DNA from: Ficedula albicollis
Lineage: Eukaryota; Chordata; Aves; Passeriformes; Muscicapidae
Length of the DNA: 64,000 nucleotides
NCBI RefSeq assembly: GCF_000247815.1
Contig: NC_021676.1
Location: 6,401,231 to 6,465,230, forward strand
Direction of reading: 5' to 3'
In this document: positions 11,955 through 25,280 of the stretch, piece after piece
How positions within the stretch are numbered: position 1 is the first letter of the stretch
How the letters are laid out: each line of letters begins with the position of its first letter
Position numbers and translations under genes: made by a program
The notes under the pieces: model-generated
Seen by the model: only the letters and a program-made list of their open reading frames with translations
Told to the model about the DNA's origin: nothing
The model's database searches: none

Positions 11955-13148
11955 AGGCTCCTGGGAGGAGCTGGAGCCAAGACTTCTGCACAGCCAGGGG
12001 AAGTTTGGCTGAGGCAGGGAACGGCTCCATCTCCTCCCACCCAGGCACAGCAGGGAAGAACAGAGTTCCCAGGTGGCAGGAGCCTGCCTGGCCACATGTC
12101 CCACTGTCCCCAAGGCTCTGGCAATGCTCCCTTGCTTCCATCAGCAGCACAAACAGCAGCTGCTCAGACACAGAGGGCTCAGAGCACAGATATGACAAAG
12201 TACCAGGCCTGGGGGAAGCCATGGCACTCCAGAAAACTTGCCCTGTTCCCTTCCCTGAAACGTGGGCAGAGGGGACAAGGTTCAGGAGGGTAACCAGGGC
12301 AGAAACACCAAACTTGTCCTTCCTGCAACAGGAAGTGCACTTATTATTGGTCTTTATTCCAACTAAGATTCAGAATAAATAGAGCAAACTTTTACTCTTG
12401 TCTCCCAGAGACCCTGAGCCCCCCAGCACGGGCATTGTCCCCCGACAAGGTGGCAGCAGAGCAGTGCAGTGATCTTTGTGTCTGTCCCAGTGCTGGGCTG
12501 TCACACCTGCCCTCGGTGACGCTCCCCCCATCCCCGCTGAGGAACGAACCCTCCTGTCCCCTCCCACCCGTCGCTGCCCTTGCACTGAGTACCTGCAAGG
12601 TGGAGATTCAGCAGCCTCCAGCCTGACTTCCAGCTCCTGCAGCCATGTCACCCAGTTTCCCTGCCAGGAAAGCCAAAGGTCAGGATCAGGTTCACAGTCC
12701 CAGCTGTCAACAGCTGCACTGTATGGGTTACTTCCTGATTTTACTGGGGAGCTCCTTCCTTCCACCTGCCCCATCCGTTTGCCCTAGGGTACAATTCAGC
12801 ATGCAGAATATTTGCCTCAAAAAGATTTGCTTTGGGGACAATAATGCTTAATTCGAGCTTTATCCAAACAAGGTGTAACTACAAAGCCCAGAGCTGCACT
12901 TGGGAACACCTCTTTTGAGTGGAACAGTTACATTTCCAGGACTGGTAAATTACTTGTAGACTATCTTTTTTTTTTTATGCCCCTTGTTGAATGACTTCTT
13001 GCCCATCACTGAGGCTGGCAGCTCACATTTCACCTCCCGGGGCTACCTGCGAGCCCGGTCGTGGCTGCGGGACCGAACTGTGCTGCCCGGAGCTCCCGGG
13101 GCCACCACAGGGAGGTGACAAGGGAGCTGCAGAGGGATGGCGCGGTCC

Positions 13149-13168
13149 TGCCGCCCTCTGGTGACCAC
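13149..13168 (-). promoter_or_regulatory. CTCF-like binding motif
   Basis: The minus strand reads TCACCAGAGGGCGGCAG, close to the vertebrate CTCF core CCACCAGAGGGCGC. It sits in a small CpG-rich patch (about 13030-13220) between the STARD8-side and YIPF6-side regions, where an insulator would make sense. This is a motif match by eye only. Confidence 0.45.
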
Positions 13169-13389
13169 TGGGACACGGTTGCCCTCATTGCCAGCCCGCA
13201 GCACAGCGCCAGAGCACGGACGAACAAACTCCTGGCCACTGCCCCAAATCCTGCTGTGGCTCAGGGATGGGTTTAATTGCCGTTGGTTCATTAGCCAGTC
13301 AGGGATGGCTCTTATTCAGCCATCAGCTCCTTCCCACCGGGTTTCTGCTCCCCCATCACCACGGCATTGTTCAGCCCCTGGTGATCCCT

Positions 13390-13541
13390 GGCCAGCACAG
13401 CTGAGGCACACACAGATCCACAGGATGGCTCCTGAGACCCGCCGGCCCTGAAGCCACTGGAAACTGGCCAGCACAGCTGAGGCACACACAGATCCCCTGG
13501 ATGGCTCCTGAGACCCGCCAGCCCTGAAGCCACTGGAACCC
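13390..13541. repeat. Tandem duplication, 2 x 76 bp
   Basis: The block beginning GGCCAGCACAGCTGAGGCAC at 13390 recurs at 13466 with a few substitutions. Non-coding. Confidence 0.9.
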
Positions 13542-14231
13542 CGATTTTGGGGTACACCAGCAGCACTTTTCCTTCCCCAAGCAGTCTGTGAGCACCAGCA
13601 GGATCTGAGCCTGGGCAGGGCTGAGCCTGGCTCAGCCTCAGGGGCTCTGGCACGTGTGGCCCATGGTCTACTGTGAATTTTTCATGTTAAAGCAAATAAA
13701 TTCTTTTCGTTTTTATTGGTATTAAATAGATCAAAGTTAAACATATACAACAACTTCTGCTGATAAACAGTATTAAAAAAATCCCAGTAGGAAAGAAAGG
13801 CTGGTTTGTGCATTGGAAAATCAGCCATTTCTCTGCAGAGCAGCTCAAACACTCCATTATGGGCAACACAGCTGCTTCGCCTTGTCGCCCATCCCCAGCA
13901 GCTTTAAACAAGAAGGAAAAGCCTTTCCCCTTGGAAAGCACAACAGTTCTTGGCACAGACATTTCCAGCCCAAATTGAACCTCTCTGTTGTGGTGACAGG
14001 GATCACTCCCCTGCAGGGCCCTTGGGAGGATGTGCTGCACACCTGGCTGGACAGGATGAGGGACACTGAGGGAGCACTGAGCACTCACAGGTGACACCAG
14101 CACTTTAAAGGACTATCCATCAGCTGCATTAATTCTAGGCATCTGCAAGTATCAAACAAGCTCGAGGCGTTTTGTTTCCCTGAACCAAAATGGTTTGGCT
14201 GTGTTTCGTGTGCCCATGTCCCTCTTGCCAA

Positions 14232-14319
14232 GGGACAGCTGGTTCTGTCACAGCAGGGGCTCTGCAGGACCTTCAGGGACAGCTGGTTCTGTCACAGCAG
14301 GGGCTCTGCAGAACCTGCA
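14232..14319. repeat. Tandem duplication, 2 x 44 bp
   Basis: The block beginning GGGACAGCTGGTTCTGTCAC at 14232 recurs at 14276 with two or three changes. Non-coding. Confidence 0.88.
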
Positions 14320-14784
14320 GGGGTGGCTGAGGAGCAAACCCCAGCTTGGGCTTTTTGACCTTCTGAAGTCATGTAAAAAAATTCAAAATATTACAGGATC
14401 AATTAAATGCTCCTCCCATTATCCTAAAAGATAGAACAGCAGCTCAAGTCACAAGACCCAGAGAGACTCCAAGGATTTCTTTGAAAGTGTGGATAAATTC
14501 TTGTAGGACGGAAAGATTTGGCTCAATCCCACCATAGCCATCAACAGCTTTACCATCTACCTCCCTTGAATACTTCTTTTTAGCTTCAAAAAGATGAACT
14601 AACATCCAAATGAAAGAAAAACTGCACACTTAAAAGAAAATCCACATTCCATACCAGCAATAATTTAATGGAAACTTAAAAATTCCCCTTTCCATGGTTC
14701 CCATGTCTATGAACCACGACAGCTCCCCTCCAGCCCCCTGGTGCCACAGCCAGGCCCTGCCACACACAGCAGCTCATTATCCAC

Positions 14785-15944
14785 AAATGCAAAAATGCAC
14801 TTTTAATCCGAAATTCAGCAATTTCCATCCCAACTCCCACCCACTGCCAGTGTTTACAGCACAGGCTGCTCTTGCACATATAATTAGAAATTAGGCACAT
14901 TCACACCTCAGCAGAAACCACAGACCTCAGTTTCAGTCTGTCTGCACAAATGTAGGAAAAAAGACATTTTACAGCAGCTTTTTCACCTCAGATATTTCAT
15001 GGATTGCTGACTGAGAACAACAGACAACAGGAATCATTTCTCTAGTTTCCAGAATCGAGTCCCAGCTCCCAATGTCTGTGCCAAAATACATCTGACTCTT
15101 GCACTCCTGTACCCAGGAGGGGTACACGATGAACCTGCAGAAACTGGAGGAGCCCCCTCCCTTTTATTAAAGTATTAAGCAAAATTAAAACCCCACAAAA
15201 CAACCCACAGAACAGTGTCTGGAATCTCATGGGAAGTACAAGGGAACAAAATGCACATTTGCACACATTTCTTTGCTGTCCCCATGAACAACCAAAGGAA
15301 CAGTCACACAGAAGGCAGGTGAGAGCAGAATTCACATCCCGCTTCAGAGCAACCAACACCTCTGAAATGCAAAAATGCACTTTTAATCTGAAATTCAGCA
15401 ATTTCCATCCCAACTCCCACCCACTGCCAGTGTTTACAGCACAGGCTGCTCTTGCACATATAATTAGAAATTAGGCACATTCACACCTCAGCAGAAACCA
15501 CAGACCTCAGTTTCAGTCTGTCTGCACAAATGTAGGAAAAAAGACATTTTACAGCAGCTTTTTCACCTCAGATATTTCATGGATTGCTGACTGAGAACAA
15601 CAGACAACAGGAATCATTTCTGTAGTTTCCAGAATCGAGTCCCAGCTCCCAATGTCTGTGCCAAAATACATCTGACTCTTGCACTCCTGTACCCAGGAGG
15701 GGTACATGATGAACCTGCAGAAACTGGAGGAGCCCCCTCCCTTTTATTAAAGTATTAAGCAAAATTAAAACCCCACAAAACAACCCACAGAACAGTGTCT
15801 GGAATCTCATGGGAAGTACAAGGGAACAAAATGCACATTTGCACACATTTCTTTGCTGTCCCCATGAACAACCAAAGGAACAGTCACACAGAAGGCAGGT
15901 GAGAGCAGAATTCACATCCTGCTTCAGAGCAACCAACACCTCTG
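14785..15944. repeat. Tandem duplication, 2 x 580 bp
   Basis: Copy 1 is 14785-15364 and copy 2 is 15365-15944. I count four differences, three of which replace a CG in copy 1 by TG in copy 2. The unit contains minus-strand AATAAA (15163-15168 and 15743-15748), so if it lies in the YIPF6 3' UTR it doubles a possible polyadenylation signal. Confidence 0.95.
15743..15748 (-). terminator. YIPF6: Possible YIPF6 polyadenylation signal AATAAA
   Basis: First AATAAA I find on the minus strand after the YIPF6 stop codon, about 1.17 kb downstream of it; a second copy is at 15163-15168 through the 580-bp duplication. No cleavage site is visible from sequence alone. Confidence 0.3.
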
Positions 15945-16915
15945 ATACCATTTACTTCCCTTCCTTCAAGCTGTTTTAACACTTTGGGCCCTAAGCCCTG
16001 GTATGGTTTTTCAGACTCGAACAGTCTGTGTAGCAAATTTCCTGCACAGGAAATTCCTGTGCTTGATTTCCTGCACAGAACCCTTTGTTTTTATCATACA
16101 TACACATTCATGGTACTTTCCAAGGAATTTTCGCTTCCCAAAAGTAGAGAGAGAGCCCAGCTCCTGCTACAAAGCAGTCTCAGCATTTCTGCAGGACTCT
16201 GAGCTTTGTTCCCTGTGGTCACAGGTCTGGAACTTGCAGTGAGCCCACAGTCCCCTCATGGATGCAGTGCTGAAGGCACCAAGCTGGAACCTTCTTCCCT
16301 GCCACATGAAGGGATGGACACACACAACACATGGATGTGGGCAAAAGCAACTCCCTGCCACCAGCTCCAATTCCCTGCAAAAGGACCCAGCCGAGTTTTG
16401 ACTGAACTCTCCTTTCCTGGGAAAGCCCCAGTCTCACAATGCCCTGGGTGTGCATCCCACCACTCTACAAGGGAATGAAAAGGAGTCAGACACGTCTCTT
16501 TCCTCTCTACAATCACTGCAGTGAAGTTCTGTGGTTTGATAAGGCATTTTTATCTTCAGTGAGAATCCAAGCACAGGCAGGAAATCTGCCAAGTCATACG
16601 AACTTCATCTCCCAACAGCTTGAAAATCCAGGATCTCCTGCTCTCTCCCCAGATGGAACAACCTCTGTCCCAGTGGGCATCGTTTATATAACACCAGTAC
16701 AGAACAGGGCTAAATAAACCCCTCAGCAGCTGGAGCTCAGTATCTTTCACAAAGAGGGACACACAAATGAGCACTTTTTGCAGCTCTCTGGCTTTATCCC
16801 ACAACCTGCCTTTTTACAGTACCCCTATATATAAATTAGAAAGAGATAAAGCCAAGGATTCACTGCAGCATCCATGAGAAAGTCCAGTCCATGTACCAGT
16901 GCCTGGGGATGGTGC

Positions 16916-17034
16916 TCACTGGGGGGTGAAGGTCAGGATCATCCAGCTGATGACGAAGTAGAAGAGGAAGATGGGGTACACGACGAGTGCCTTGCGGTTG
17001 GGGGGCTGGCTGTCCGCCAGGAACGCCGTGGATG
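16916..17034 (-). CDS. YIPF6: YIPF6 last coding exon
   Basis: Acceptor CTGCAG|CATCC at 17034; two bases finish an alanine codon, then STAFLADSQPPNRKALVVYP and the last membrane span to FTPQ and a TGA at 16918-16916. The ADSQPPNR loop and the FVISWMILTFTPQ end match human YIPF6. Confidence 0.97.
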
Positions 17035-17224
17035 CTGCAGAGACACAAAACACGTGGAGCAGGAGCAGCAGAACCCTCACAGCCCCCACTGCATGGAGCA
17101 AACTGCAGTGAGGATTTGCAATTGTGCAATTGCAATCAGCACTGCAATTGTGTTGAAAAAGAAAGCACTGCTCAAACCAATGGGCTGTAATCACTAATTT
17201 CCTTTATCATAACAGAATGACAAG

Positions 17225-17345
17225 TCATAGAATCATGGAATCACAGCATGGTTTGGCTTGGAAGGGATATCCAGTTCCACCCCTTGCCACAGGGACACCT
17301 TCCACTAGCCCAGGTTGCTCCAAGCCCCAACCAGTCTGGCCATAA
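17225..17345 (-). mobile_element. CR1 LINE 3' fragment
   Basis: The sequence beginning ATAGAATCATGGAATCACAG, followed by TGGTTTGGCTTGGAAGGGAT and CACCTTCCACTAGCCCAGGTTGCTC in pieces, is the familiar reverse complement of the avian CR1 3' end, including the terminal ATTCTATGATTC-like octamers. Heavily 5' truncated. It lies in the last YIPF6 intron. Confidence 0.88.
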
Positions 17346-17703
17346 ATGCTGATTAAAACTGTACAATGAGAGCCAGACTTACAGATAACAGAACAGGAGA
17401 AACAGTGCAAATGCATCTCTATAAAATCAGCATTTTCTAACAGTATTTATAACGTAATCACAGAATAAACCACCAAACAGTCTCACAGAGTTTAACACTA
17501 AATCATCATCCTGCTGCCCAAGGCAGTTTGCATATGGCCATGGAAATCACCAGGAGCAGAGGCAGAGAACTTCTGCCAGCTCAAGGACTGGAAGAACTAT
17601 TTCTGCAGCCCAGGGACACCTTGAACTAGAGCACCCCTTGGTTTTGCCTGAGGGAATGAAGAGAGATCGAGCTCCCCAAGCACAGCACAGGCGAGGCACT
17701 CAC

Positions 17704-17861
17704 CCAAGGTGGACCAGGCGAACATGGCCCCCACCACGATGAGGCGGATGATGAAGCTGACGGTGCCATCGCCCGCCAGCAGCACCAGCCTGCACACCAG
17801 CATGGCCACGGTCAGCGGCATCACGCAGTACCCCAGCACACACAGGCTCTGGAAGAAGGAG
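17704..17861 (-). CDS. YIPF6: YIPF6 coding exon 6
   Basis: 158 nt from acceptor TGTGCAG|C to donor TTGG|GTGAGT. It encodes SFFQSLCVLGYCVMPLTVAM and two hydrophobic spans ending MFAWSTL. Phase 2 in, phase 1 out; both joins reproduce the expected I and A residues. Confidence 0.97.
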
Positions 17862-17940
17862 CTGCACAGGCAAACAGCAGTCAGGCCAGAACTCTGTGCA
17901 CAGGAGGGTGTGAACTGCCCTGGAACAAACCCACACTCAC

Positions 17941-18066
17941 ATGGTTCCTCCCAGAAGCTTCGAGTTGAGTGTGATGACAACGGCCCCAAACCAGATGATG
18001 ACAAAGACCTCGGCAAACTGGGGCCCTCCGTCATCCTTGCTGTCTGCAGAGCCACCCTGCAGCATC
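17941..18066 (-). CDS. YIPF6: YIPF6 coding exon 5
   Basis: 126 nt from acceptor CTCCAG|GATG to donor CCAT|GTGAGT. It encodes MLQGGSADSKDDGGPQFAEV and then a membrane span (FVIIWFGAVVITL) with NSKLLGGT, as in human YIPF6. Confidence 0.97.
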
Positions 18067-18742
18067 CTGGAGTGGGAACAGGGAGAGACAGCTGCAGTGG
18101 GGAACAGACAGATGGAGGCATCAGCACTGATGGAGTTTTCCCAGATTGGAGTAAGTGCCAGAGCAGGAGCCCCAACACTGAGCCTGTTATGCTGCAGGCC
18201 CATCGTTTTTCATCCATTTCATATTTTCATTATATCCTCAGTTTTGCGCAGGAAAATGGTGGCTCAACTGTGGTGACTTCAGTCCATTTTTTTCCCTGTT
18301 TTGAGAGCCCTGAAAGTATTCAGAAGGGAATCAAGCCACAGACACCAAGCCACTTTAATTGAAATTAAAGTACCAAAGTTTGGGTACTTGTCAAAGCACC
18401 AGAATAGTGTGTGATTGAACAAACCAGCCTCAGAGAAACCTTGGAACAACTACGGGATGCAAGCACCACAGCTGAATCAGGACAACTTGAGACACCTTCA
18501 GCAAAACCATTCCTAGGCCAGGGGACCAGGAAGAGTTCATCCTTAAAACCTAAATTTAGGGACAGGAGGTGCTAATGGGCTTGAAGTATCACAAACACAT
18601 TTTATCAGAGAACCCAACCAAGCAGTGCTTGCACAAGACAGAGAGGGATCAGATGAAACTGATCTTAACACATTAATTATTAATCTCCCAGTTCCCTCAT
18701 GCACTGGGCTACAAAACCCCAAATTTCCCCTGGAATACTCAC

Positions 18743-18785
18743 AGAGCCAGGGAGACACACAGCACCAACGGGCCCCATAGATCCC
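18743..18785 (-). CDS. YIPF6: YIPF6 coding exon 4 (43 nt)
   Basis: Small exon from acceptor CTGCAG|GGGAT to donor CTCT|GTGAGT, encoding (W)DLWGPLVLCVSLA(L), the first membrane span. The split tryptophan and leucine codons are completed correctly by the neighbours. Confidence 0.95.
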
Positions 18786-19121
18786 CTGCAGGGAGAGGGA
18801 AAACACATCACAAAAGTCACAGAACCATCTCAGTTCTGCTTTCCTGGGAGTGTCAGAGCCTCCTGCCCTACTCCCAGGGTGCCACTTTCCACATCCCACT
18901 GCTTTACAATTTTCTCATTCAGCATCTTACACAATGATCTTATAATAAAATTCATTCAAGACCCATCAGTTTGTAGAGCTCCCAGTTCCACCCACCCTGT
19001 CACAGAGCCCTGGTGCCACCCCAGCTGTCAGCTCTGCTGCTCAGGATGTTCAGCACTCCTGAATCCCTGTCCCACTGGATTCTGCCTCTCCTCTGGAGGT
19101 CAGGAAGGCCCCAGCACTTAC

Positions 19122-19200
19122 AGTCCCTGAGGAGCGCGCTGCTCTTCCTGGGATACATGACATGGACAAACTTCTTCCCAACAGCCTTCAGGTCCCTCAT
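19122..19200 (-). CDS. YIPF6: YIPF6 coding exon 3
   Basis: 79 nt from acceptor TTTCAG|ATGAGG to donor GGACT|GTAAG. It encodes MRDLKAVGKKFVHVMYPRKS and SALLRD, the conserved cytosolic segment before the first span. The ATG here is internal, not the start codon. Confidence 0.97.
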
Positions 19201-19754
19201 CTGAAACACAAACCACTTTCATCATCCCATCACAAAATTACAGCTCCCAGCTAAAGCAAAGAGACAGAAGTAAAGGAACATGGATGGCAAATCAGGAGAG
19301 GACCCAACCCGAGAAGTTCTGTAGCATCCTCTTCATCAAATAATGACTACATTTCCTTAACATTTTCCTACATTCCTTAACAACCACAGCATCACATCAT
19401 TTTCTTTAACAACCACAATATTCTATATTTTAATAATATAAGAATATAACCAACAATTTGTTTGCTCCTCTAGGAAAAGAAAATAAATGAAAAAAACATC
19501 CAGTCAGTGGAGTTTCTCACAAGCTCCCACTGAAGCCTCTGCCCTCACACTGATTTCAGGGTCACAGGGAAACTTTGGGCCACTATTCAGACACTTTTTG
19601 GCCCCACAGGAATTTGTTTTACATTATGAGTTCTAAAACAATCCCCACTGAAGTACAGGTTGAGCAGAGCTGTGCAAAAACACAGGTTTTGCACAACAGC
19701 TGTCAAAGACACCAGAAAACCTGAGTTTTACCCCAGCCACGGGCTCAGACTCAC

Positions 19755-19883
19755 AATTGTGTCCTTGACTGGCTCATCCAGTGTGGAGTAATCATCATCA
19801 GGAGACTGAGATCCCACAGGGACAGTGATCTCCCCTTCCACTGGAATATCCTGGGATATCGACACATCTGCCAGACCTGGGAA
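19755..19883 (-). CDS. YIPF6: YIPF6 coding exon 2
   Basis: 129 nt (43 codons) from acceptor GTTCAG|TTCCC to donor ACAATT|GTGAGT. It encodes FPGLADVSISQDIPVEGEIT, an acidic stretch, then TLDEPVKDTI. The first 39 nt and the acceptor are duplicated 164 bases upstream. It needs a preceding exon with the start codon, which is not visible. Confidence 0.96.
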
Positions 19884-20172
19884 CTGAACGGGTACAAACC
19901 TTTAGGAAGAAACACAGACATGCTCATGTGCACCTCAGATGGGTTCTGGCTGCTCAGAATTCGGGGATGCAATGAATAAAAGGCTCTGCAGCGGGGCCAG
20001 GCCGTCGCAATATCCTGGGATATCGACACATCTGCCAGACCTGGGAACTGAACGGGTACAAACCTTTAGGAAGAAACACAGACATGCTCGTGTGCACCTC
20101 AGATGGGTTCTGGCTGCTCAGAATTCAGGGATGCAATGAATAAGAGGCTCTGCAGCGGGGCCAGGCCGTCGC
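19845..20172. repeat. Tandem duplication, 2 x 164 bp, spanning the YIPF6 exon 2 acceptor
   Basis: Copy 1 is 19845-20008 and copy 2 is 20009-20172, with three substitutions. Each copy has the first 39 nt of YIPF6 exon 2, its acceptor and about 120 bases of upstream intron. In copy 2 the exon fragment has no donor directly after it. Confidence 0.95.
20009..20047 (-). pseudogene. YIPF6: Partial duplicate of YIPF6 exon 2 (39 nt with acceptor)
   Basis: Identical 5' end of YIPF6 exon 2 preceded by the same GTTCAG acceptor at 20048-20053. It lies upstream of the true exon in the direction of transcription and lacks the rest of the exon and the donor. It is a decoy 3' splice site candidate; use of it without a second splice would retain intron sequence. 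Confidence 0.85.
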
Positions 20173-22460
<2,288 letters not shown>

Positions 22461-23330
22461 TCATCCCTGGGCATCTCCTCACCCTGGGGAGCACCGTGAG
22501 CAGAGAGGGCCCCTCCAGCGCCCTGCTCTCAGTTCTCCTTTTGTTGTCGGTGTTCTGTCATTCATCAAATCGCGGTGAGCATTTTTCCCAGTGACACGTC
22601 GATTTCAGTGTTGACTTTGCGGGAGTCGCCTGCTCAGTCCCTGCCGGGGGAGCCGCTCCGTTATTTGCATCCCCCGAGCGCGGGGGGAGCGTGGCGCCTT
22701 CATCCCTGGGCATCTCCTCACCCTGGGGAGCACCGTGAGCAGAGAGGGCCCCTCCAGCGCCCTGCTCTCAGTTCTCCTTTTGTTGTCGGTGTTCTGTCAT
22801 TCATCAAATCGCGGTGAGCATTTTTCCCAGTGACACGTCGATTTCAGTGTTGACTTTGCGGGAGTCGCCTGCTCAGAAGTGCTGACAGATCACCAGAGCA
22901 CCTGGGGCAGGTTGTGTCACCTGAAACCACCACGTGTTTGACAGTGACCTTCTGACTGCTTAGGTTTGTTTTCCCTCCCCACAGCTGTGGATACACCTTC
23001 ATACACACCTTCCCTGTGTCGTCTCCCACGCCTTCCTGGATCTTAATTTTCCAAATGATTTCATGATTCTGTGCTGTTACAAATGCAGTAGAATCTAGAG
23101 CCAGGCCAACAGAGCATCCGTGGGGGCAGTGGAGGGACACAGACAATCCATGCTGGTCACACGCGGTTTTCCTGCCAGCTGGTTGGTTTCAGTTGGTGTT
23201 AATAGGTTTAGCTGCTGCCCTTTTGTTCAGAATAATTCAGAGCTTCCTTGTTATCGAGGCCAGGGCTGGAATAGCCCGTGTTTGCCCATCTGGAAGCAGC
23301 AGAGACAAAAGCTGGTGTGACTGAAACTGC

Positions 23331-23338
23331 TGACGTCA
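23331..23338. promoter_or_regulatory. Perfect CRE palindrome TGACGTCA
   Basis: Full-length cAMP response element in OPHN1 intron 1, about 2 kb from the start codon. OPHN1 is neuronal and CREB control would be plausible, but this is a single 8-base motif. Confidence 0.4.
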
Positions 23339-23974
23339 CAGGGCTGTGAGACCTAACGTGGGTACAAAAACCCAAATCTCTGCACAGTCCAGGGCAAAAA
23401 AATACCCCAACAAAATGGAATTCAGAGGGATCAAAACAAACCTGCTTGCTAATGGAAATGCTTTTTTTCATCACTTTGTTCAAAACCATTTCCCTTTTCA
23501 GTGTTTGTAATGCACAGGGATGTGAGGGATTCGCTGGGTCAGCAGAGACTGGCCAGGGAGGAAGGGCAGAAGCAGAAGAAAGCAGAGCACACCCAGACAG
23601 CACTGAGAACCCCCAGGGCTGAGGATTTTTTTCCTGAAGTCCTGTGGGGTGTTTTTGTAGCTGATCCAGCAGGCTGCCAGGGAGGTGCTGGGCCAGTCCT
23701 GCCTGGGCTTCCATCAGCTCCCTGTGTTTTAGTTAACAGGTAACTTTAAAAAATAGATATATCTCTGAATCTTAGCTATGGGGAGCTGTGGGTGGGAATC
23801 TGGGGTGCTCACTGGACATGGCCTCACCATAACCAGCTGGAGATCCCAATGTCCATGGCTGGCCATCCCTCTGTGCCCCTTGACAGGGTGGGGTGCAGGT
23901 GCCCTCAGCTGCTGGGATGCAGAAGTGGTGGTGGTCCCATCGGGGAGTGAGATCCAGTGAGGATGGAGGGTGAA

Positions 23975-24215
23975 GTACCTGAAGGGGTCTACAAGAAAGG
24001 TGGAGAGGGACTTTGGACAAGGGATGGAGTGACAGGACAACAGGGAATGGCTTCAAACTGAAAGAGAGCAGAGTTAGATGGGATAATGGGGAGAAATTCT
24101 TCCCTGTGAGGTGGGGAGGCCTAGCAGAGGATGCCCAGAGAAGCTGTAGCTGCCCCATCCCTGGAAGTGTCCAAGATCAGGTTACCTGAATGAGGAGGAG
24201 GGTTTTAGGGGGCTT
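23975..24215 (+). mobile_element. CR1 LINE fragment
   Basis: Contains the diagnostic avian CR1 phrases GGTCTACAAGAAAGGTGGAG, GTGACAGGACAACAGGGAAT, GGCTTCAAACTGAAAGAG and GCCCCATCCCTGGAAGTGT in order, diverged by small changes. Both ends are truncated, and the 3' octamer end is absent. In OPHN1 intron 1, sense orientation. Confidence 0.85.
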
Positions 24216-25181
24216 TAAACTCCTTTGGCCTTTCATGGATTAAGAGAAACTGGTTCCATTCCCTGCAGCCAACTGATGTGTCAGCAGCTGGAACAAATAG
24301 AATTCCAGGGGTGAACTCTTCCTGCAGCCCACCATATCCTGGGGAGGGTCATTCTGCAGTCACAGCCCTACCAGTGCTGCCTTTGAGTGTGGTATTTTCT
24401 CTTGTTGACTGACACCCCCCAACAGCTGAGGAGTCACATCTAGGTGGGACACCATAAGGGGACAAAGTATTCGGTATTGCCAAGTGGGGAATTAAACAGA
24501 CTAAAGCAGAGAATAATATTGTTCAATTTGTAACAAGTCTTGGGTGTGAAAGCCAATAGTAGAAAATAATACTTTGAGTCAGAAATGGAAATTATTTTTG
24601 TTTTAAGTTGGCTGCGTTCCTTGTTTTTCGTGCCAGGAGAATGGAGAGTCACTGGCAGTGCCAAGGGACAGTGCTGGTCCCACTGGCAGTGCTGAGACCA
24701 CCATGGCCTGTCCCTGGTCAGGAAGGGAGAAGGACTGGGAGGTGTCTCTCCCTTCCTGGTGCTGCCCATCCCCTTGGGCTGGCCAGGATTGGGACCTGAT
24801 GTGGGCACTGGGGGTTCAGCTCCAAGAACAGCTTGTCCATGCCCAGAGTTTGCCATGGCCAGCACTGGTGTGACAGAGGAGCCTCACATGGGGCACGTGC
24901 TCCAGGCCACCAGGGTGTCAGAAGTTGTGACTCCATGGCATCACTGTGGCTGTAAGAATGGCTGCTTTACAGCAGTTTCTTTCTGTGCTTCAGTGTGGGT
25001 TTCTTTTATCTCTCCTGCTCCCTGCTCTCTGCTGTGTGTATGATAATGCAAAACCACCTATTTCCCCTGGTCTTTGATCTTCTCTCCCAATTAAATATCA
25101 AATGGAGTTGGAGAAATGTCAGATGGAGGCTTTTCTCATTAGTACCTGTGAGTGCTGTGATGGTGAAAGTTGTCCTTTGAA

Positions 25182-25280
25182 GCTTGAAGAGCTGTGAGTT
25201 TTTATGCAAACGTTGTGTATGTGGTTTTGGGCTTGAAGAGCTGTGAGTTTTTATGCAAACGTGAATGTGGTTTTGCACTT
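25182..25280. repeat. Short tandem duplication, about 49 bp
   Basis: GCTTGAAGAGCTGTGAGTTT with TTATGCAAACG occurs at 25182 and 25231. Each copy contains ATGCAAA, an octamer/POU-like motif. Confidence 0.85.

Larger units (their letters stand above)
11511..16915. other. Region between the duplicated exon and YIPF6; likely holds the YIPF6 3' UTR
   Basis: No protein-coding exon recognised. It contains an 85-base C run, a CTCF-like motif at 13149-13168, two short duplications (13390-13541, 14232-14319) and a 2 x 580 bp duplication. The part next to 16915 should be YIPF6 3' UTR. The first AATAAA on the minus strand that I see after the YIPF6 stop is at 15743-15748, inside duplication copy 2. Confidence 0.5.
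17035..19754 (-). other. YIPF6: YIPF6 introns
   Basis: Five short introns: 17035-17703 (with the CR1 fragment), 17862-17940 (79 bases), 18067-18742, 18786-19121 and 19201-19754. Apart from the CR1 piece I see nothing but ordinary intronic sequence. Confidence 0.9.
16916..19883 (-). other. YIPF6: YIPF6 gene, exons 2 to 7 (first exon missing)
   Basis: YIPF6 is a Yip1-domain protein with five membrane spans in the Golgi, involved in vesicle trafficking. Six minus-strand exons encode 217 residues colinear with human YIPF6 (236 residues). All internal junctions have GT-AG ends and compatible phases. Landmarks include SISQDIPVEGEI, MRDLKAVGKKF, GGPQFAEVFVI, FFQSLCVLGYC and the carboxyl end FVISWMILTFTPQ. 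The shortfall of 19 residues equals the human first exon, which should encode the amino end and is not found in the sequence up to the OPHN1 start; it probably lies where the 604-base C run now stands. Arrangement is head-to-head with OPHN1. Confidence 0.97.

Noticed and set aside
12370..12774. Minus-strand 134-codon open frame with a possible CTTGCAG|GTACTC donor
   Set aside because: The donor is mediocre, and there is no recognisable peptide or supporting neighbour.
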